DNA of 64,000 nucleotides from Paenibacillus tundrae (GTDB lineage Bacteria > Bacillota > Bacilli > Paenibacillales > Paenibacillaceae). Below the pieces are notes generated by a model that made no database searches, was not told the origin of the DNA, and saw only the letters and a list, made by a program, of their open reading frames with translations. Below, in pieces: positions 18,861-30,100 of this stretch; within the stretch, counting starts at the first letter, position 1; each line of letters opens with the position of its first letter. Made by a program: the position numbers and the translations under genes. Location: contig NZ_CP145605.1 in NCBI RefSeq assembly GCF_036884255.1, positions 5,084,001 through 5,148,000 of the forward strand. Direction: 5' to 3'.

Positions 18861-19958
18861 TTAGTGCGAGCGACCAGGAATGACACCTGTAGCTTCATAG
18901 GATTCCACAATTTTATCGATTTCTTTTTTCAATTCTTCAACCATCGTTTCTTCCGGCACTTTACGAATCATCTTACCATGTCGGAACAATAGACCTTCGC
19001 CTCTAGCACCTGCGATGCCGATATCGGCTTCCTTCGCTTCACCTGGGCCGTTAACCGCACAGCCGAGCACGGATACCTTGATTGGCACCTTGAGCTTGGA
19101 AATGTACTCTTCGACTTCGTTAGCGATGGAGAACAGATCAATATCCAAACGACCGCATGTTGGGCAGGAAATCAATGTCGCTGCATTCGAAATCAGCCCA
19201 AAGGTTTTGAGCAAATCACGTGCTACTTTAATTTCTTCTACCGGGTCTGCACTCAGTGAAATTCTCATTGTCGAACCAATTCCCATGGATAACAGAGCGC
19301 CCATACCTGCGGAACTTTTGATCGTACCCGAGAACAATGTACCTGCCTCAGTAATTCCCAGATGCAACGGATATTTAATAATCTGAGCAGCTTTAGAGTA
19401 TGCTTCAATTGCCATTGGTACATCCGATGCTTTGAGGGAAACAATAATATCATGGAAATCCAGCTCTTCCAAAATACCAATGTGATACAATGCACTTTCT
19501 ACCATAGCATCAGCCGTAGGATACCCATACTTATCTAGCAAATGGTTCTCTAATGATCCCGCATTTACCCCAATTCGAATAGGGATTCCACGTGCTTTAC
19601 AAGCTTTTACAACCTCTTCGACTTTCGCACGTTTACCGATATTCCCCGGATTAATCCGTACTTTATCAATACCGTTCTCAATCGCCAGAAGAGCGAGCTT
19701 ATAGTTAAAATGAATATCTGCTACTAGCGGAATGTTAATGCGTTTCTTGATCTCTTTGATCGCCGCTGCAGCTTCTTCATTATTTACTGTTACACGAACC
19801 ACCTGACAGCCTGCTTCCTCAAGTCGAAGAATCTCTGCCACGGTTGCCTCAACGTCTGCCGTTTTCGTTGTACACATACTCTGGATTATGACATCATTAT
19901 TGCCACCAATCGTTAAGTTCCCCACTTTTACGGGACGTGTATCTTGTCTTAAATACAT
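18861..19958 (-). CDS. ispG: 4-hydroxy-3-methylbut-2-en-1-yl diphosphate synthase (GcpE)
   Basis: 365 residues; a [4Fe-4S] enzyme of the non-mevalonate isoprenoid pathway, converting MEcPP to HMBPP. The N-terminal TIM barrel begins YLRQDTRPVKVGNLTIGG. Cluster cysteines are visible in ISCPTCGRLDIDLF and VLGCAVNGPGEAKEADIG. The start at 19958 follows GGGGAGAGAAATCACTC. In B. subtilis this gene is elsewhere; here it sits between clpX and lonB, with its own terminator, so its place in the protease block looks like a lineage-specific insertion. Confidence 0.96.
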   Translation of the reverse strand: MYLRQDTRPVKVGNLTIGGNNDVIIQSMCTTKTADVEATVAEILRLEEAGCQVVRVTVNNEEAAAAIKEIKKRINIPLVADIHFNYKLALLAIENGIDKVRINPGNIGKRAKVEEVVKACKARGIPIRIGVNAGSLENHLLDKYGYPTADAMVESALYHIGILEELDFHDIIVSLKASDVPMAIEAYSKAAQIIKYPLHLGITEAGTLFSGTIKSSAGMGALLSMGIGSTMRISLSADPVEEIKVARDLLKTFGLISNAATLISCPTCGRLDIDLFSIANEVEEYISKLKVPIKVSVLGCAVNGPGEAKEADIGIAGARGEGLLFRHGKMIRKVPEETMVEELKKEIDKIVESYEATGVIPGRSH

Positions 19959-20080
19959 GAGTGATTTCTCTCCCCACAACGTCAAATCTCCACCCTGACA
20001 GAGACATCAAATTCGTCTTCTGCCAAAGTGGAGGACTGACAAGTCTATATTTCAGAGCTTACTGGAATACGTCACCTGAA

Positions 20081-21334
<1,254 letters not shown>

Positions 21335-21346
21335 GAAACCACCCCT

Positions 21347-21937
21347 TTAGGAATTGATCGGTCTACTGAGCACCTGGTCAATAATGCCGTACGTCTTGGC
21401 CTCTTCAGCACTCATGAAAAAGTCACGGTCTGTATCCCGCTCAATTTTCTCAAGGGACTGACCTGTACGATCGACGTATATTTGATTCAGTTTCTGACGT
21501 GTTTTAATAATCCATTCTGCGTGTATCTTAATATCCGCAGCCTGTCCTTGAATGCCGCCGAGCGGCTGATGAATCATTACTTCACTGTTCGTCAGCGCAT
21601 ATCTCTTGCCAGGTGCGCCGGCTGTCAGCAATAACGAACCCATACTTGCTGCCATTCCTACGCAGATGGTAGATACATCCGGCTTGATATATTGCATCGT
21701 ATCGTATATACCCATCCCTGCAGTAACAGAACCACCAGGTGAGTTAATGTACAAGCTGATGTCCTTTTCAGGATCGTCCGCTGCCAAAAACAAAAGCTGA
21801 GCTATGACAAGATTGGCTACATCGTCATCAATCGCACTGGTTAGAAAAATAATGCGATCCTTCAGCAAACGGGAATATATATCGTAAGACCGCTCGCCTC
21901 GATTGGTTTGTTCTACAACCATTGGCACCAGACTCAT
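21347..21937 (-). CDS. clpP: ATP-dependent Clp protease proteolytic subunit ClpP
   Basis: 196 residues, full length for ClpP. Catalytic Ser is in VGMAASMGSLLL, His in EVMIHQPLGG, and Asp in ERDTDRDFFMSAEEA. It forms the tetradecameric peptidase chamber used by ClpX. The ATG follows AGAGGTTGGTCTC. A convincing promoter lies at 22000–22028. No CtsR operator (repeated GGTCAAA) was seen in front of it, unlike B. subtilis clpP. Confidence 0.98.
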   Translation of the reverse strand: MSLVPMVVEQTNRGERSYDIYSRLLKDRIIFLTSAIDDDVANLVIAQLLFLAADDPEKDISLYINSPGGSVTAGMGIYDTMQYIKPDVSTICVGMAASMGSLLLTAGAPGKRYALTNSEVMIHQPLGGIQGQAADIKIHAEWIIKTRQKLNQIYVDRTGQSLEKIERDTDRDFFMSAEEAKTYGIIDQVLSRPINS

Positions 21938-21999
21938 GAGACCAACCTCTTTTCTACATGTAATTAGACATAGGCTATTTGTAAAGCAAACCCAAATTC

Positions 22000-22028
22000 A
22001 TTCTATCACGTTCCTGTTCCAATGTCAT
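22000..22028 (-). promoter_or_regulatory. promoter of clpP-clpX
   Basis: The minus strand carries ATGACA (22023–22028), 17 bases, then TAGAAT (22000–22005) with an extended TG at -14, about 65 bases upstream of clpP. Together with the tig terminator this is what the 374-base clpP–tig gap holds. Confidence 0.6.
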
Positions 22029-22243
22029 TTCTCACAGGTCGTGTATAGCATAGGTTTGTTTACTTTATAACCTGATCATATTTAACCATGTTTTCTATGT
22101 ATGTGCAAATCGAAGCAATCCTATGCCGTTTAACCATTTTTTATTTGCATTAAGCACATAGGTAAGTATGCCATAAAAGCATTATGAATATGTTAACTAT
22201 CCAGTTTATTAATCATTTTTCTATAAAATGGATGTCATAATTT

Positions 22244-22275
22244 AAAAATAAGGCACGCAATGACTCACGTGCCTT
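22244..22275 (-). terminator. intrinsic terminator after tig
   Basis: AAGGCACG/CGTGCCTT stem with a 10-base loop, followed on the minus strand by ATTTTTA. It separates tig from clpP. Confidence 0.85.
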
Positions 22276-22311
22276 ATCGTTTATTCAACTGTTCATGAAT
22301 AACAGCTTGTC

Positions 22312-23652
22312 TTATTTTTCGGCAGATTCTGCAGCAGCTTCTTCAGCTGGAGCTTCAACTGGCTCAACCACTGTGCTGTTCTCAACGAGAACATCAATCG
22401 TTTTGCGCAGTTTAACTTCATCACGAAGGCTGTCGAGGGAACCATTACCTTCGAGAATACCACGAATCTCTTCAACTGGACGTTTGTAAGATTCAGCCAT
22501 TTTCTCGAGTTCTTGATTCACTTCTTCGTCAGATACTTCGATGTTTTCCGCTTTACCTACAGCTTCGAGAACCAGGTTGTTGCGAACACGTTTAGAAGCA
22601 TCTTCTTGCATTTGTGCTCTCAGATCAGCTTGAGTCTGACCGGAGAAGCTCAGGAACATCTCAAGGTTCATACCTTGGTTGCGAAGACGGTTGTCGAAAT
22701 CGCGCATCATGTTCTGTACTTCGCTATCAACCATTGCAGAAGGGATGTCCACTTCAGCGTTTTCAGCCACTTTTTCTACAACTGCGTTTTCTTGTGCACC
22801 TTTGAACTCATCCGCTTTGCGGGATTCCAATTGTGTTTTAAGATCAGCTTTGTATTCTTCAAGTGTATCGAATTCGCTCACATCTTTAGCAAACTCATCA
22901 TCCAATTCTGGAAGCTGTTTACGTTTGATTTCGTGTACTTTCACTTTGAATACCGCTTGTTTGCCAGCCAGTTCAGCTGCATGGTAGCTCTCTGGGAAAG
23001 TTACTTCAACGTCTTTGAAGTCGCCTGTGGACAGACCCACAACTTGCTCTTCAAATCCTGGGATGAATGTGTTGGAACCCAGTTCCAAGGAATAACGCTC
23101 TGCTTGTCCACCTTCGAAAGGTACACCATCAACAGAACCGTCGAAGTCGATTACAGCAACATCGCCGTTTTGAGCAGCACCTTCGTCAACTACAGTAAGT
23201 TCTGCGTGACGTTGTTGGAGACGCTCAAGCTCTTCTGTTACTTCTTGCTCTGTAACTTCACCTTTAGCTACAGCAACTTCAATACCTTTGTAGTCGCCCA
23301 GTGTAACTTCTGGTTTAACTGTTACTTTCGCTTTGAACTTGAATGCTTGTCCTTTAGCGAATTGCTCGATATCTACATCAGGACGATCAACTGGGAAGAT
23401 ATCCGTTTGATCGATAGCTTCTGTGTATGCTTCAGGAAGCAAGATGTCAATCGCTTCTTGATACAAGCTTTCCACACCAAAACGAGCTTCAAAGATTGGA
23501 CGTGGTACTTTACCTTTACGGAATCCAGGTACATTCGCTTGTTTAACTACTTTATTAAAAGCTTTGTCGAGTGCTTCAGTTACACGATCTGCACCCACTT
23601 CAACTTCAAGAACCCCAAGGTTCTTCTCTATCTTTTCCCAAGTTGCTTTCAT
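22312..23652 (-). CDS. tig: trigger factor, ribosome-associated chaperone and prolyl isomerase
   Basis: 446 residues. The N-terminal ribosome-binding domain has the signature VPGFRKGKVPRPIFEARFG. An FKBP-type PPIase domain follows (about 150–240; GDVAVIDFDGSVDGVPFEGG). The C-terminal helical chaperone domain ends in an Ala/Glu-rich tail (EAPAEEAAAESAEK), typical of Paenibacillus-length proteins. It binds nascent chains at the exit tunnel. Upstream of clpP-clpX, as in E. coli (tig-clpP-clpX-lon). Confidence 0.98.
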   Translation of the reverse strand: MKATWEKIEKNLGVLEVEVGADRVTEALDKAFNKVVKQANVPGFRKGKVPRPIFEARFGVESLYQEAIDILLPEAYTEAIDQTDIFPVDRPDVDIEQFAKGQAFKFKAKVTVKPEVTLGDYKGIEVAVAKGEVTEQEVTEELERLQQRHAELTVVDEGAAQNGDVAVIDFDGSVDGVPFEGGQAERYSLELGSNTFIPGFEEQVVGLSTGDFKDVEVTFPESYHAAELAGKQAVFKVKVHEIKRKQLPELDDEFAKDVSEFDTLEEYKADLKTQLESRKADEFKGAQENAVVEKVAENAEVDIPSAMVDSEVQNMMRDFDNRLRNQGMNLEMFLSFSGQTQADLRAQMQEDASKRVRNNLVLEAVGKAENIEVSDEEVNQELEKMAESYKRPVEEIRGILEGNGSLDSLRDEVKLRKTIDVLVENSTVVEPVEAPAEEAAAESAEK

Positions 23653-23790
23653 TGTATACTTTCCCCTCCAAAATTCACATGTTCACGTAGGCGATCACGT
23701 ACAAAATAACCATTTTAGTATAAACAAGATTACATTCTTTTTCAAGGGGAATCCCTTGATGCCGTTTGAGGAAAACGTTTCCCGCCCTTT

Positions 23791-24723
23791 TTAGCCGTCC
23801 AAACCGGCAGAAACAAACTGTTTCATCGAACGATATGCTTGCTCTAAACGGAACCGCATAGATCCCGTCACGGCATACATAGAACGCGTATCTTCTTCAT
23901 TATGTGTGCCGCTCAAACTATCCGCAACAGTCATATGTAATGCCGCAGCCCAAATGTCCGTCATGGAATCATTTTCCTCCAGCATGGATGCATAATCACG
24001 AGTACCATACACCGCCATGACAAATTGTATCCACAATTCCTGGGCAAAGTAAAATAGCGTCGGTTCATGAACCTCCGTCTGATCCGCTACCCTTTCCAGA
24101 ATACGGACAATCTGAAGCGGAAACTCTTCTGGTCGCAGAGGTACCGTGTCAATCTCCACTTCGACCTGCTCCTCATTTCTGGTAAATATGACTTCACCAT
24201 GAGCACCGCGACGCCGCAAAGTCTGCAATACACGGAATTGTAGCAACGGATGAAGTGACTTATCTTTCAACCAGCTTGTTAGTGCGTCGTCAATCTCCGG
24301 AAGATCAAGATAGGCGAGTTGTTCCAGTGCTAACATCGTTTGTTCAGAAAGTGGTTCTTCCATAACTGTCCGAAGCAGCTTATCAGCATAACCATCATCC
24401 TGCTCCAGCTTGGACTTAGCATGCTGACGTGCCATATCCTCTTCGCTGATTTCCTCTTCTTCCCGCACCTCTCCAATGACTGGAGATTCTTCACCATAAT
24501 GAGGGAAAGCAGCCTGAAGCCATTCAAGCAAAGCTCGCCATTCATCATAATGCCGTTCTTCCTGTCCCTGACATTGCAACAAAAAACGGAGCAGTGAGAT
24601 GGCTTCACCATACCGTTCATTTTCCAGCATCACCGTCAATTGAATCTGGTAATAGTCCAACGTTTTGGGAAACAGCACAATATTATTACTGTGCTCGGTT
24701 TCCGGGGTCGTGGATTCCTTAAT
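23791..24723 (-). CDS. ysoA: YsoA-like TPR-type protein, probable ATT start
   Basis: About 310 residues from the ATT at 24723. The protein is helical and repeat-like (YQIQLTVMLENERYGEAISL, then paired helices), consistent with tetratricopeptide-like repeats; the molecular role is unknown. The position next to tig matches B. subtilis ysoA. The start is unusual: AGAGGAGGTG (24728–24737) is an excellent ribosome site, and the in-frame codon seven bases after GGAGG is ATT. The nearest conventional alternative is GTG at 24822, giving 343 residues without a matching ribosome site. Confidence 0.8.
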   Translation of the reverse strand: MKESTTPETEHSNNIVLFPKTLDYYQIQLTVMLENERYGEAISLLRFLLQCQGQEERHYDEWRALLEWLQAAFPHYGEESPVIGEVREEEEISEEDMARQHAKSKLEQDDGYADKLLRTVMEEPLSEQTMLALEQLAYLDLPEIDDALTSWLKDKSLHPLLQFRVLQTLRRRGAHGEVIFTRNEEQVEVEIDTVPLRPEEFPLQIVRILERVADQTEVHEPTLFYFAQELWIQFVMAVYGTRDYASMLEENDSMTDIWAAALHMTVADSLSGTHNEEDTRSMYAVTGSMRFRLEQAYRSMKQFVSAGLDG

Positions 24724-25032
24724 AAGAGCACCTCCTCTATTTTTTGATTTTTCATATGGAAACGATGATAAATAGATGTATCCACATTTTGCATCACTCG
24801 ATTGTTCTGTTATGGAGTTCACGGAATCAAAATCCAGACGAACTGAATCACCTTGAACTACACCGTGCTCATCGAAAAACGCTTAGCATGTGTTGCAAAA
24901 GGCTCGTATATTAAGCAAAAAGCGATCTATTTTCTGAGTTCTCCTGATATTCTAACATAACCTGAATTATAATGAAAAAAACACATTGCACGCCAAATTT
25001 CATATACAAAAATAATACGTTAATAAAATGTT

Positions 25033-25061
25033 TGATATTCATCATTATTTATGATAAAATA
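25033..25061 (+). promoter_or_regulatory. sigma-A promoter of the left tRNA-Arg
   Basis: TTGATA (25033–25038), exactly 17 bases, TAAAAT (25056–25061), 22 bases upstream of the tRNA. Confidence 0.75.
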
Positions 25062-25083
25062 ATTTTTGCTTGAAAAATTTCAT

Positions 25084-25143
<60 letters not shown>

Positions 25144-25157
<14 letters not shown>

Positions 25158-25600
25158 TACTAAGAAAAACTTCCTTTGGGAAGTTTTTTTTACGTTCTGG
25201 GGATGAGAACCCCAACGGTTCGTCGGAGCATATGCTTCGATAGCACTACTTCGCAGTCTCGACTGCAAGGAGAGTATCCCTCCTGGGACGTATTAAGAAA
25301 AACTTCCTTTGGGAAGTTTTTTTTACGTTCAGGGGATGAGAACCCCAACGGTTCGTCCGAGCATACGCTTCGGGAGCACTACTTCGCAGTCTCGACTGCA
25401 AGGAGAGTACCCCTCCTGGGACGTATTAAGAAAAACTTCCTTTGAAAAGTTTTTTTGCGTTCTGGGGATGAGAACCCCATTGGTTCGTCGGTGCATACGC
25501 TTCGGGAGCACTACTTCGCAGTCTCGACTGCAAGGAGAGTATCCCTCCTGGGACGTATTAAGAAAAACTTCCTTTGGGAAGTTTTTTTGCGTTCTGGGGA
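25144..25600 (+). repeat. tandem ~133 bp units derived from the tRNA-Arg 3' end plus terminator (left array)
   Basis: The tRNA 3' end (CCCTCCTGGGACGTA) recurs with starts near 25144, 25277, 25410 and 25542, i.e. a period of 132–133 bases. Each copy is followed by a terminator hairpin (AAAAACTTCC…GGAAGTTTTTTT or variants). Each unit also holds GGGGATGAGAACCCC, an AGCATATGCT-like palindrome and a short tRNA-like hairpin (25256–25290 in the first unit). In that hairpin GTCTC can pair with GGGAC, and AGGAG with CTCCT. The array ends after the fourth terminator. No coding function is likely. Confidence 0.9.
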
Positions 25601-25718
25601 TGGATTTTCTTCCAATTGGATTGTTCTAACTTGACACAAAGTGTTATGCTTGGCGAATGGATATGTAACAATCCATACATATTAATTATCATTCTTGAGA
25701 AAAATAGGAGATCTAATT

Positions 25719-26948
25719 ATGTCAGCTTCAACACAACAACACTCGTCAACACCTGACGAAACTAAACATTCCACCGCATCCAAAAGATACGGCTTATTGC
25801 TAGTAGGCATTATCGTTATAGCCGCAACGATGCGTTCCCCTATCACAGCAACAGGCCCCGTTGTAGAAATGATCCGGGCAGATACGGGGATCGGACATAC
25901 GTTGGCAGGCCTTCTAACCTCCCTTCCCTTGCTGGCTTTTGCAGCAGTATCTCCATTCGCACCCCGCCTAGCTAAACGATTAGGAATAGAATCTGCACTG
26001 CTGATCGCTGTGCTCATTGTAACGATGGGTGTGCTTTTACGTCTGTTACCCTCGGTTGTTTCTTTATACATTGGAACTGGTATTTTGGGGTGTGGCATCG
26101 CGTTAAGCAACGTATTGTTACCGAGTTTAATCAAACGTGACTTTCCACTCCGGGTAGGGATCGTGACCGGGTTGTACTCTGTGTCCATGAATATATTTGG
26201 CGCGATCTCTTCTGGTATCAGCGTACCGATCGCCGGAGCAACTTCTATGGGCTGGCGTGCTTCGTTAGGCATATGGGCAGTGTTATCCTTACTAGCACTC
26301 CTTCTGTGGCTACCACAAGCTGCCGCGGGACGCCAACGCCAGCTCTACGTTGCTTCTTCGAGCGAAGGCACACCTGTGCGTCTCCGATCTTCTGCCCTAG
26401 CTTGGCATATTACCTTGTTTATGGGGCTACAATCTTTAATATTTTATACAACAATTACTTGGCTTCCAGAGATTCTCACCGAGCAAGGTTTCAGTGCTAC
26501 ATCAGCAGGCTGGATGCTTTCGCTTATGCAGATGGTTAGCGTACCAGTAACCTTTATCGTTCCAATCCTTGCCGGCAGAACTCAAGATCAACGTATACTG
26601 ACAACAGTAACGTGCTCATCGTTAATTGTTGGTTACGCCTTATTGTTAAGCGGAGTCTCTTCCCTAGTGGCTATAGGTGTCACATTGGCAGGAATAGGCG
26701 CTGGTGCTTCGTTTGGATTGGTGACCATGTTCTTCGTCCTTCGAACAAAGGATGCAAGACAAGCCGCCAATCTGTCCGGTATGGCTCAATCATTCGGATA
26801 TATGCTGGCAGCAGTTGGCCCATTACTGCTAGGCATGCTTCATGACTGGACGAAAGGGTGGACTTTCCCATTATTAGTTCAAGTAGTCCTTGCCGTTGGT
26901 CTGTTAATCGCAGGCATTCAAGCTAGCAAGAATCGAATGATTGGTTAG
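25719..26948 (+). CDS. MFS transporter, CynX/NimT family
   Basis: 409 residues with about twelve membrane segments, consistent with a major facilitator. The N-terminal stretch YGLLLVGIIVIAATMRSPIT and the following GPVVEMIRADTGIGHTLAGL resemble the cyanate/2-nitroimidazole transporter group (CynX, NimT, YycB). The substrate cannot be read from sequence. The start at 25719 follows AATAGGAGATCTAATT; a longer frame from 25695 has no site. It is the only rightward gene between the inverted tRNA-Arg genes and is convergent with the large subtilisin gene, with a shared hairpin between them. Confidence 0.88.
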   Translation: MSASTQQHSSTPDETKHSTASKRYGLLLVGIIVIAATMRSPITATGPVVEMIRADTGIGHTLAGLLTSLPLLAFAAVSPFAPRLAKRLGIESALLIAVLIVTMGVLLRLLPSVVSLYIGTGILGCGIALSNVLLPSLIKRDFPLRVGIVTGLYSVSMNIFGAISSGISVPIAGATSMGWRASLGIWAVLSLLALLLWLPQAAAGRQRQLYVASSSEGTPVRLRSSALAWHITLFMGLQSLIFYTTITWLPEILTEQGFSATSAGWMLSLMQMVSVPVTFIVPILAGRTQDQRILTTVTCSSLIVGYALLLSGVSSLVAIGVTLAGIGAGASFGLVTMFFVLRTKDARQAANLSGMAQSFGYMLAAVGPLLLGMLHDWTKGWTFPLLVQVVLAVGLLIAGIQASKNRMIG

Positions 26949-27046
26949 TTTCCCATTACACGAATCATAGCTAGACTCAATGACCCACTAAACCACAAGC
27001 ACGCTTTGTCTTCTCTCTGCAGTAAAATGATGCAGTAGAATGATAA

Positions 27047-27087
27047 ATAAAACGGCCTCCATCCTCGAATAAGGGATGGGGGCCGTT
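27047..27087. terminator. bidirectional terminator between the MFS and protease genes
   Basis: CGGCCTCCATCC pairs with GGATGGGGGCCG (G·T allowed). The minus strand continues with TTTTATTT, so it is stronger for the protease gene. Confidence 0.75.
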
Positions 27088-27111
27088 ATAGTACATACAA
27101 GTTCCTTCATT

Positions 27112-27160
27112 AATACATTCTCAAGTTATCAACTTCAATACATTCTCAAGTTATCAACTT
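27112..27160. repeat. short tandem duplication of about 25 bp
   Basis: AATACATTCTCAAGTTATCA plus ACTT occurs twice head to tail immediately beyond the protease stop codon. Confidence 0.85.
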
Positions 27161-30100
27161 TACTTCACTTTAACCGTAATTGTATCTGTGCTGGTCACTC
27201 CAGCTGCGTTGATCAGCTCTGCTCGATACGTATATGTGCCTGATGCCTTACCAGACAGTACACTTACAGCGCTTTGAGCCTGAGGCGTTGCCGCTTGGAG
27301 CTCTTGCGTATCAATCAACTCATCATTTTCATAAAGGCGGTATTCAGTGGCATTGGTTCCCCACCATAAGTTCATCGTTACTTTATAGTTGCCGTCTCCG
27401 TCCCAGTTATCTTGGGAAAGAACTGCTTTTCCTGGCGATGCATTTGCAACCCGTACAGTCAGCGTCTGGCTCCGCGTTGTTCCCTTGTCATTGGTTAGCT
27501 CAGCTACATACGTATATGTGCCATTAGATTTACCCGTAATTTTCGTCTGAGCGAACTGTGCCGAAGGAGCATTGTACGTCAATTTTTGCGTGTCAATTAA
27601 AACTCCATCTTCATATAACTTGTAGCTCGTTGCGTTCTCGCCCCACCACAAGTTCATGCTAACCGTGTACGTACCTTCCAAAAGACCGTTGCCACCACCG
27701 TTATTGTGAGACAATACAGGTGTTCCAGGTGCTCCTTTTGCAGGAGTTTCCGGCTCAGTCACCGTCGATTGAATGGTCAGCGTAGTCGTCGCTGTACCAG
27801 AAAGCCCTTGTTGGTCTTTAACCGTCAATTCAACGGTGTATTCACCTGCAGCGCTATCCTCCAACGTAAGATTGAAGCTACCATCAGCCTGTATTTCAAA
27901 TCCATCCTCTACAACAATCGAACCATCTTCCTTTTTCACCACATACGTAGCTTCCAAGGAAGCCGCTGGATCAAAATTAATGTCCCAGCCATTCGCAAGT
28001 GCAGGTGCAACTCGGAAATACAAGTCTTCTACGCTACCGTTAATAACAACAGATTCATCTTGCTTAAATTCCAATGCTTCTGGTGCCGTTACAATTGGAG
28101 CTGTTTTCTTTACCAAAAATGGAGGTGTATCTTCTTTATAAGTCTTACCATCAGCACCGAGTGCAGTGATATCAACCGTATACAGACCATCCGGAATCTC
28201 AGTCACTTCGTCGGTAATATAATCTGAATAATTACCACTCCATGCTAGATTATATCTAGCATTGGCATTGAAGTTGAAATAGTTACCAAAGATAGATCCA
28301 ATGTATCCATCCTCATAATATCCACCCTCTGGATCCAGACCATCATAGATTTCAATCAGCGCAAACGTCATTGGATTGTAAAATTCCATGGCTACATTAA
28401 GTGTGTCTAATGTTCCATCAGCCTTCAGTGGATAATGGAATGGATTTTTCACATCACCGGTTACTGTTTCAATGTATTTAACCCCACTCAACGTAACGTT
28501 GAAATGAGCTACATAAGGCACTGTAAAGGTATTCGTTCCATTCGATAGTTCAATGTATCCTTGCGCCTCAGTTACAGCAGTAACCCCTTGAGGAACTGTA
28601 ATTGTAACTGCCAGCTCTTCCTCACCATTCAGCGTGAATGAAGTCTTGTCTACAGCTACCGATACACCCGGAACCGTACGAGTTGGATTAACATTTACTG
28701 TGTAATCACCGCCACTACCGTTCAGTGCTTCAACTTTAATCGTTTTGGTAACTGTCTTTTCATCTGTTCTCAAAAAGTTACCGTAATTAATGCTACCGGT
28801 GATATTTTCTTTTTCGACAAGCGAGCCACTCTCTGTATACTGTGTTACATCCAGCACTTTAACCAGTGCAACGGGATCAATCGTATTTACAGCCTGAATA
28901 CGACCTGCACCTTGATCAAACACATCAAATTGATTGGTATCGAGCACTTTACCATTGTTCATAAGTGCTACTTTGATATCAAATGGTGTCCAATCTGGAT
29001 GTTTCTCAATCAGCAATGCAATAAGACCTGCTACGTGCGGTGTAGCCATACTTGTACCTGTTTTACGATCATAAGCTTGAGTGTAGTCTGCATCAGGCTC
29101 GTCTTTGCCGTAAGCAGGAATTGTGGACAGAATACTTGTACCCGGAGCAACGATATCTGGCTTGATATCCAGAGTTACTTTCGCTGGACCACGGGAACTG
29201 GATGAATTCATTTCATCGCCTGGTGTTTGATCACGTTCGAAATCACTAAAGCTTACTTCAACGGGTTGTCCCCCATCTAGGGCTGCCTTAATAACTTCTC
29301 CATCTTCCTTCGTCATACTCAGCGTCGGAATAAGCTCAAAATTATCACCCAGACTTACGCCGATTGGACCGGGAATATTGTTATATACAATAACAGCTAC
29401 GGCTCCTGCCGCTTTAGCATTAGCGATCTTCTCAACAAATGCCAGCTCACCACGTTGGATCAATGCCACTTTTCCTGTAAAATCCTTACCTTCAAACTCA
29501 GCCGGTTTACCAAGTCCTGCGAATTCCAGCTTGTATTCATCAGTCAATACTGATTCAGGATCCGCTGACAGACTCCAGCCCATCAGATCTAAACGATAAA
29601 CGGATTCTGTAACAGCCAGTGGAGCGATTTCCGTGTCAGTCGGAGCAATAACGGACTCCTCTTCTACTGGAGCAGCAGCTTCAGTAGAAGCTTCTTCTGT
29701 TGTAGAAGGCGAAACTGGTTGATCCTTATTTTCTGTAACAACGTCTTCTTCGTTCAAAGCCTCAACATCAGCAGTTGCTTCTGCTTCACTTCCATCTGGC
29801 TCTGAATTAGTAGAAACCGTTTCGTCAGAAGTTATTGACTCCTCACTTGCTCCACCTTGTTCAGGAGCAGTCACGACCACTTCTTCCTCAGGAGTAGTTG
29901 TCTGAGTGTCTTGTTCTTGTACGACAGGTACTTCTGTTCCAGGCGCTGTTCCTAGTTCTGGAGACTGCTCTAACTCAGGTTGTTGTTCTGGTAACGTTTC
30001 TTCGCCAATTGCGAAATGAGTATTAGCTGTAATTAGCTGGCTAGGTCCAGTAGAGTTACCAACCGTAATAGCTATAGCTGATGCACCCGGGGAACCGAGT

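Noticed and set aside
22513..23709. 398-codon plus-strand open frame opposite tig
   Set aside because: It is rich in Phe, Cys and Ser as expected for an antisense shadow of a Glu/Lys-rich protein; trigger factor is intact on the other strand.
25176..25629. Two overlapping open frames in the tRNA-linked repeats
   Set aside because: They simply translate the 133 bp non-coding units (terminators and tRNA ends) and share no ribosome site.
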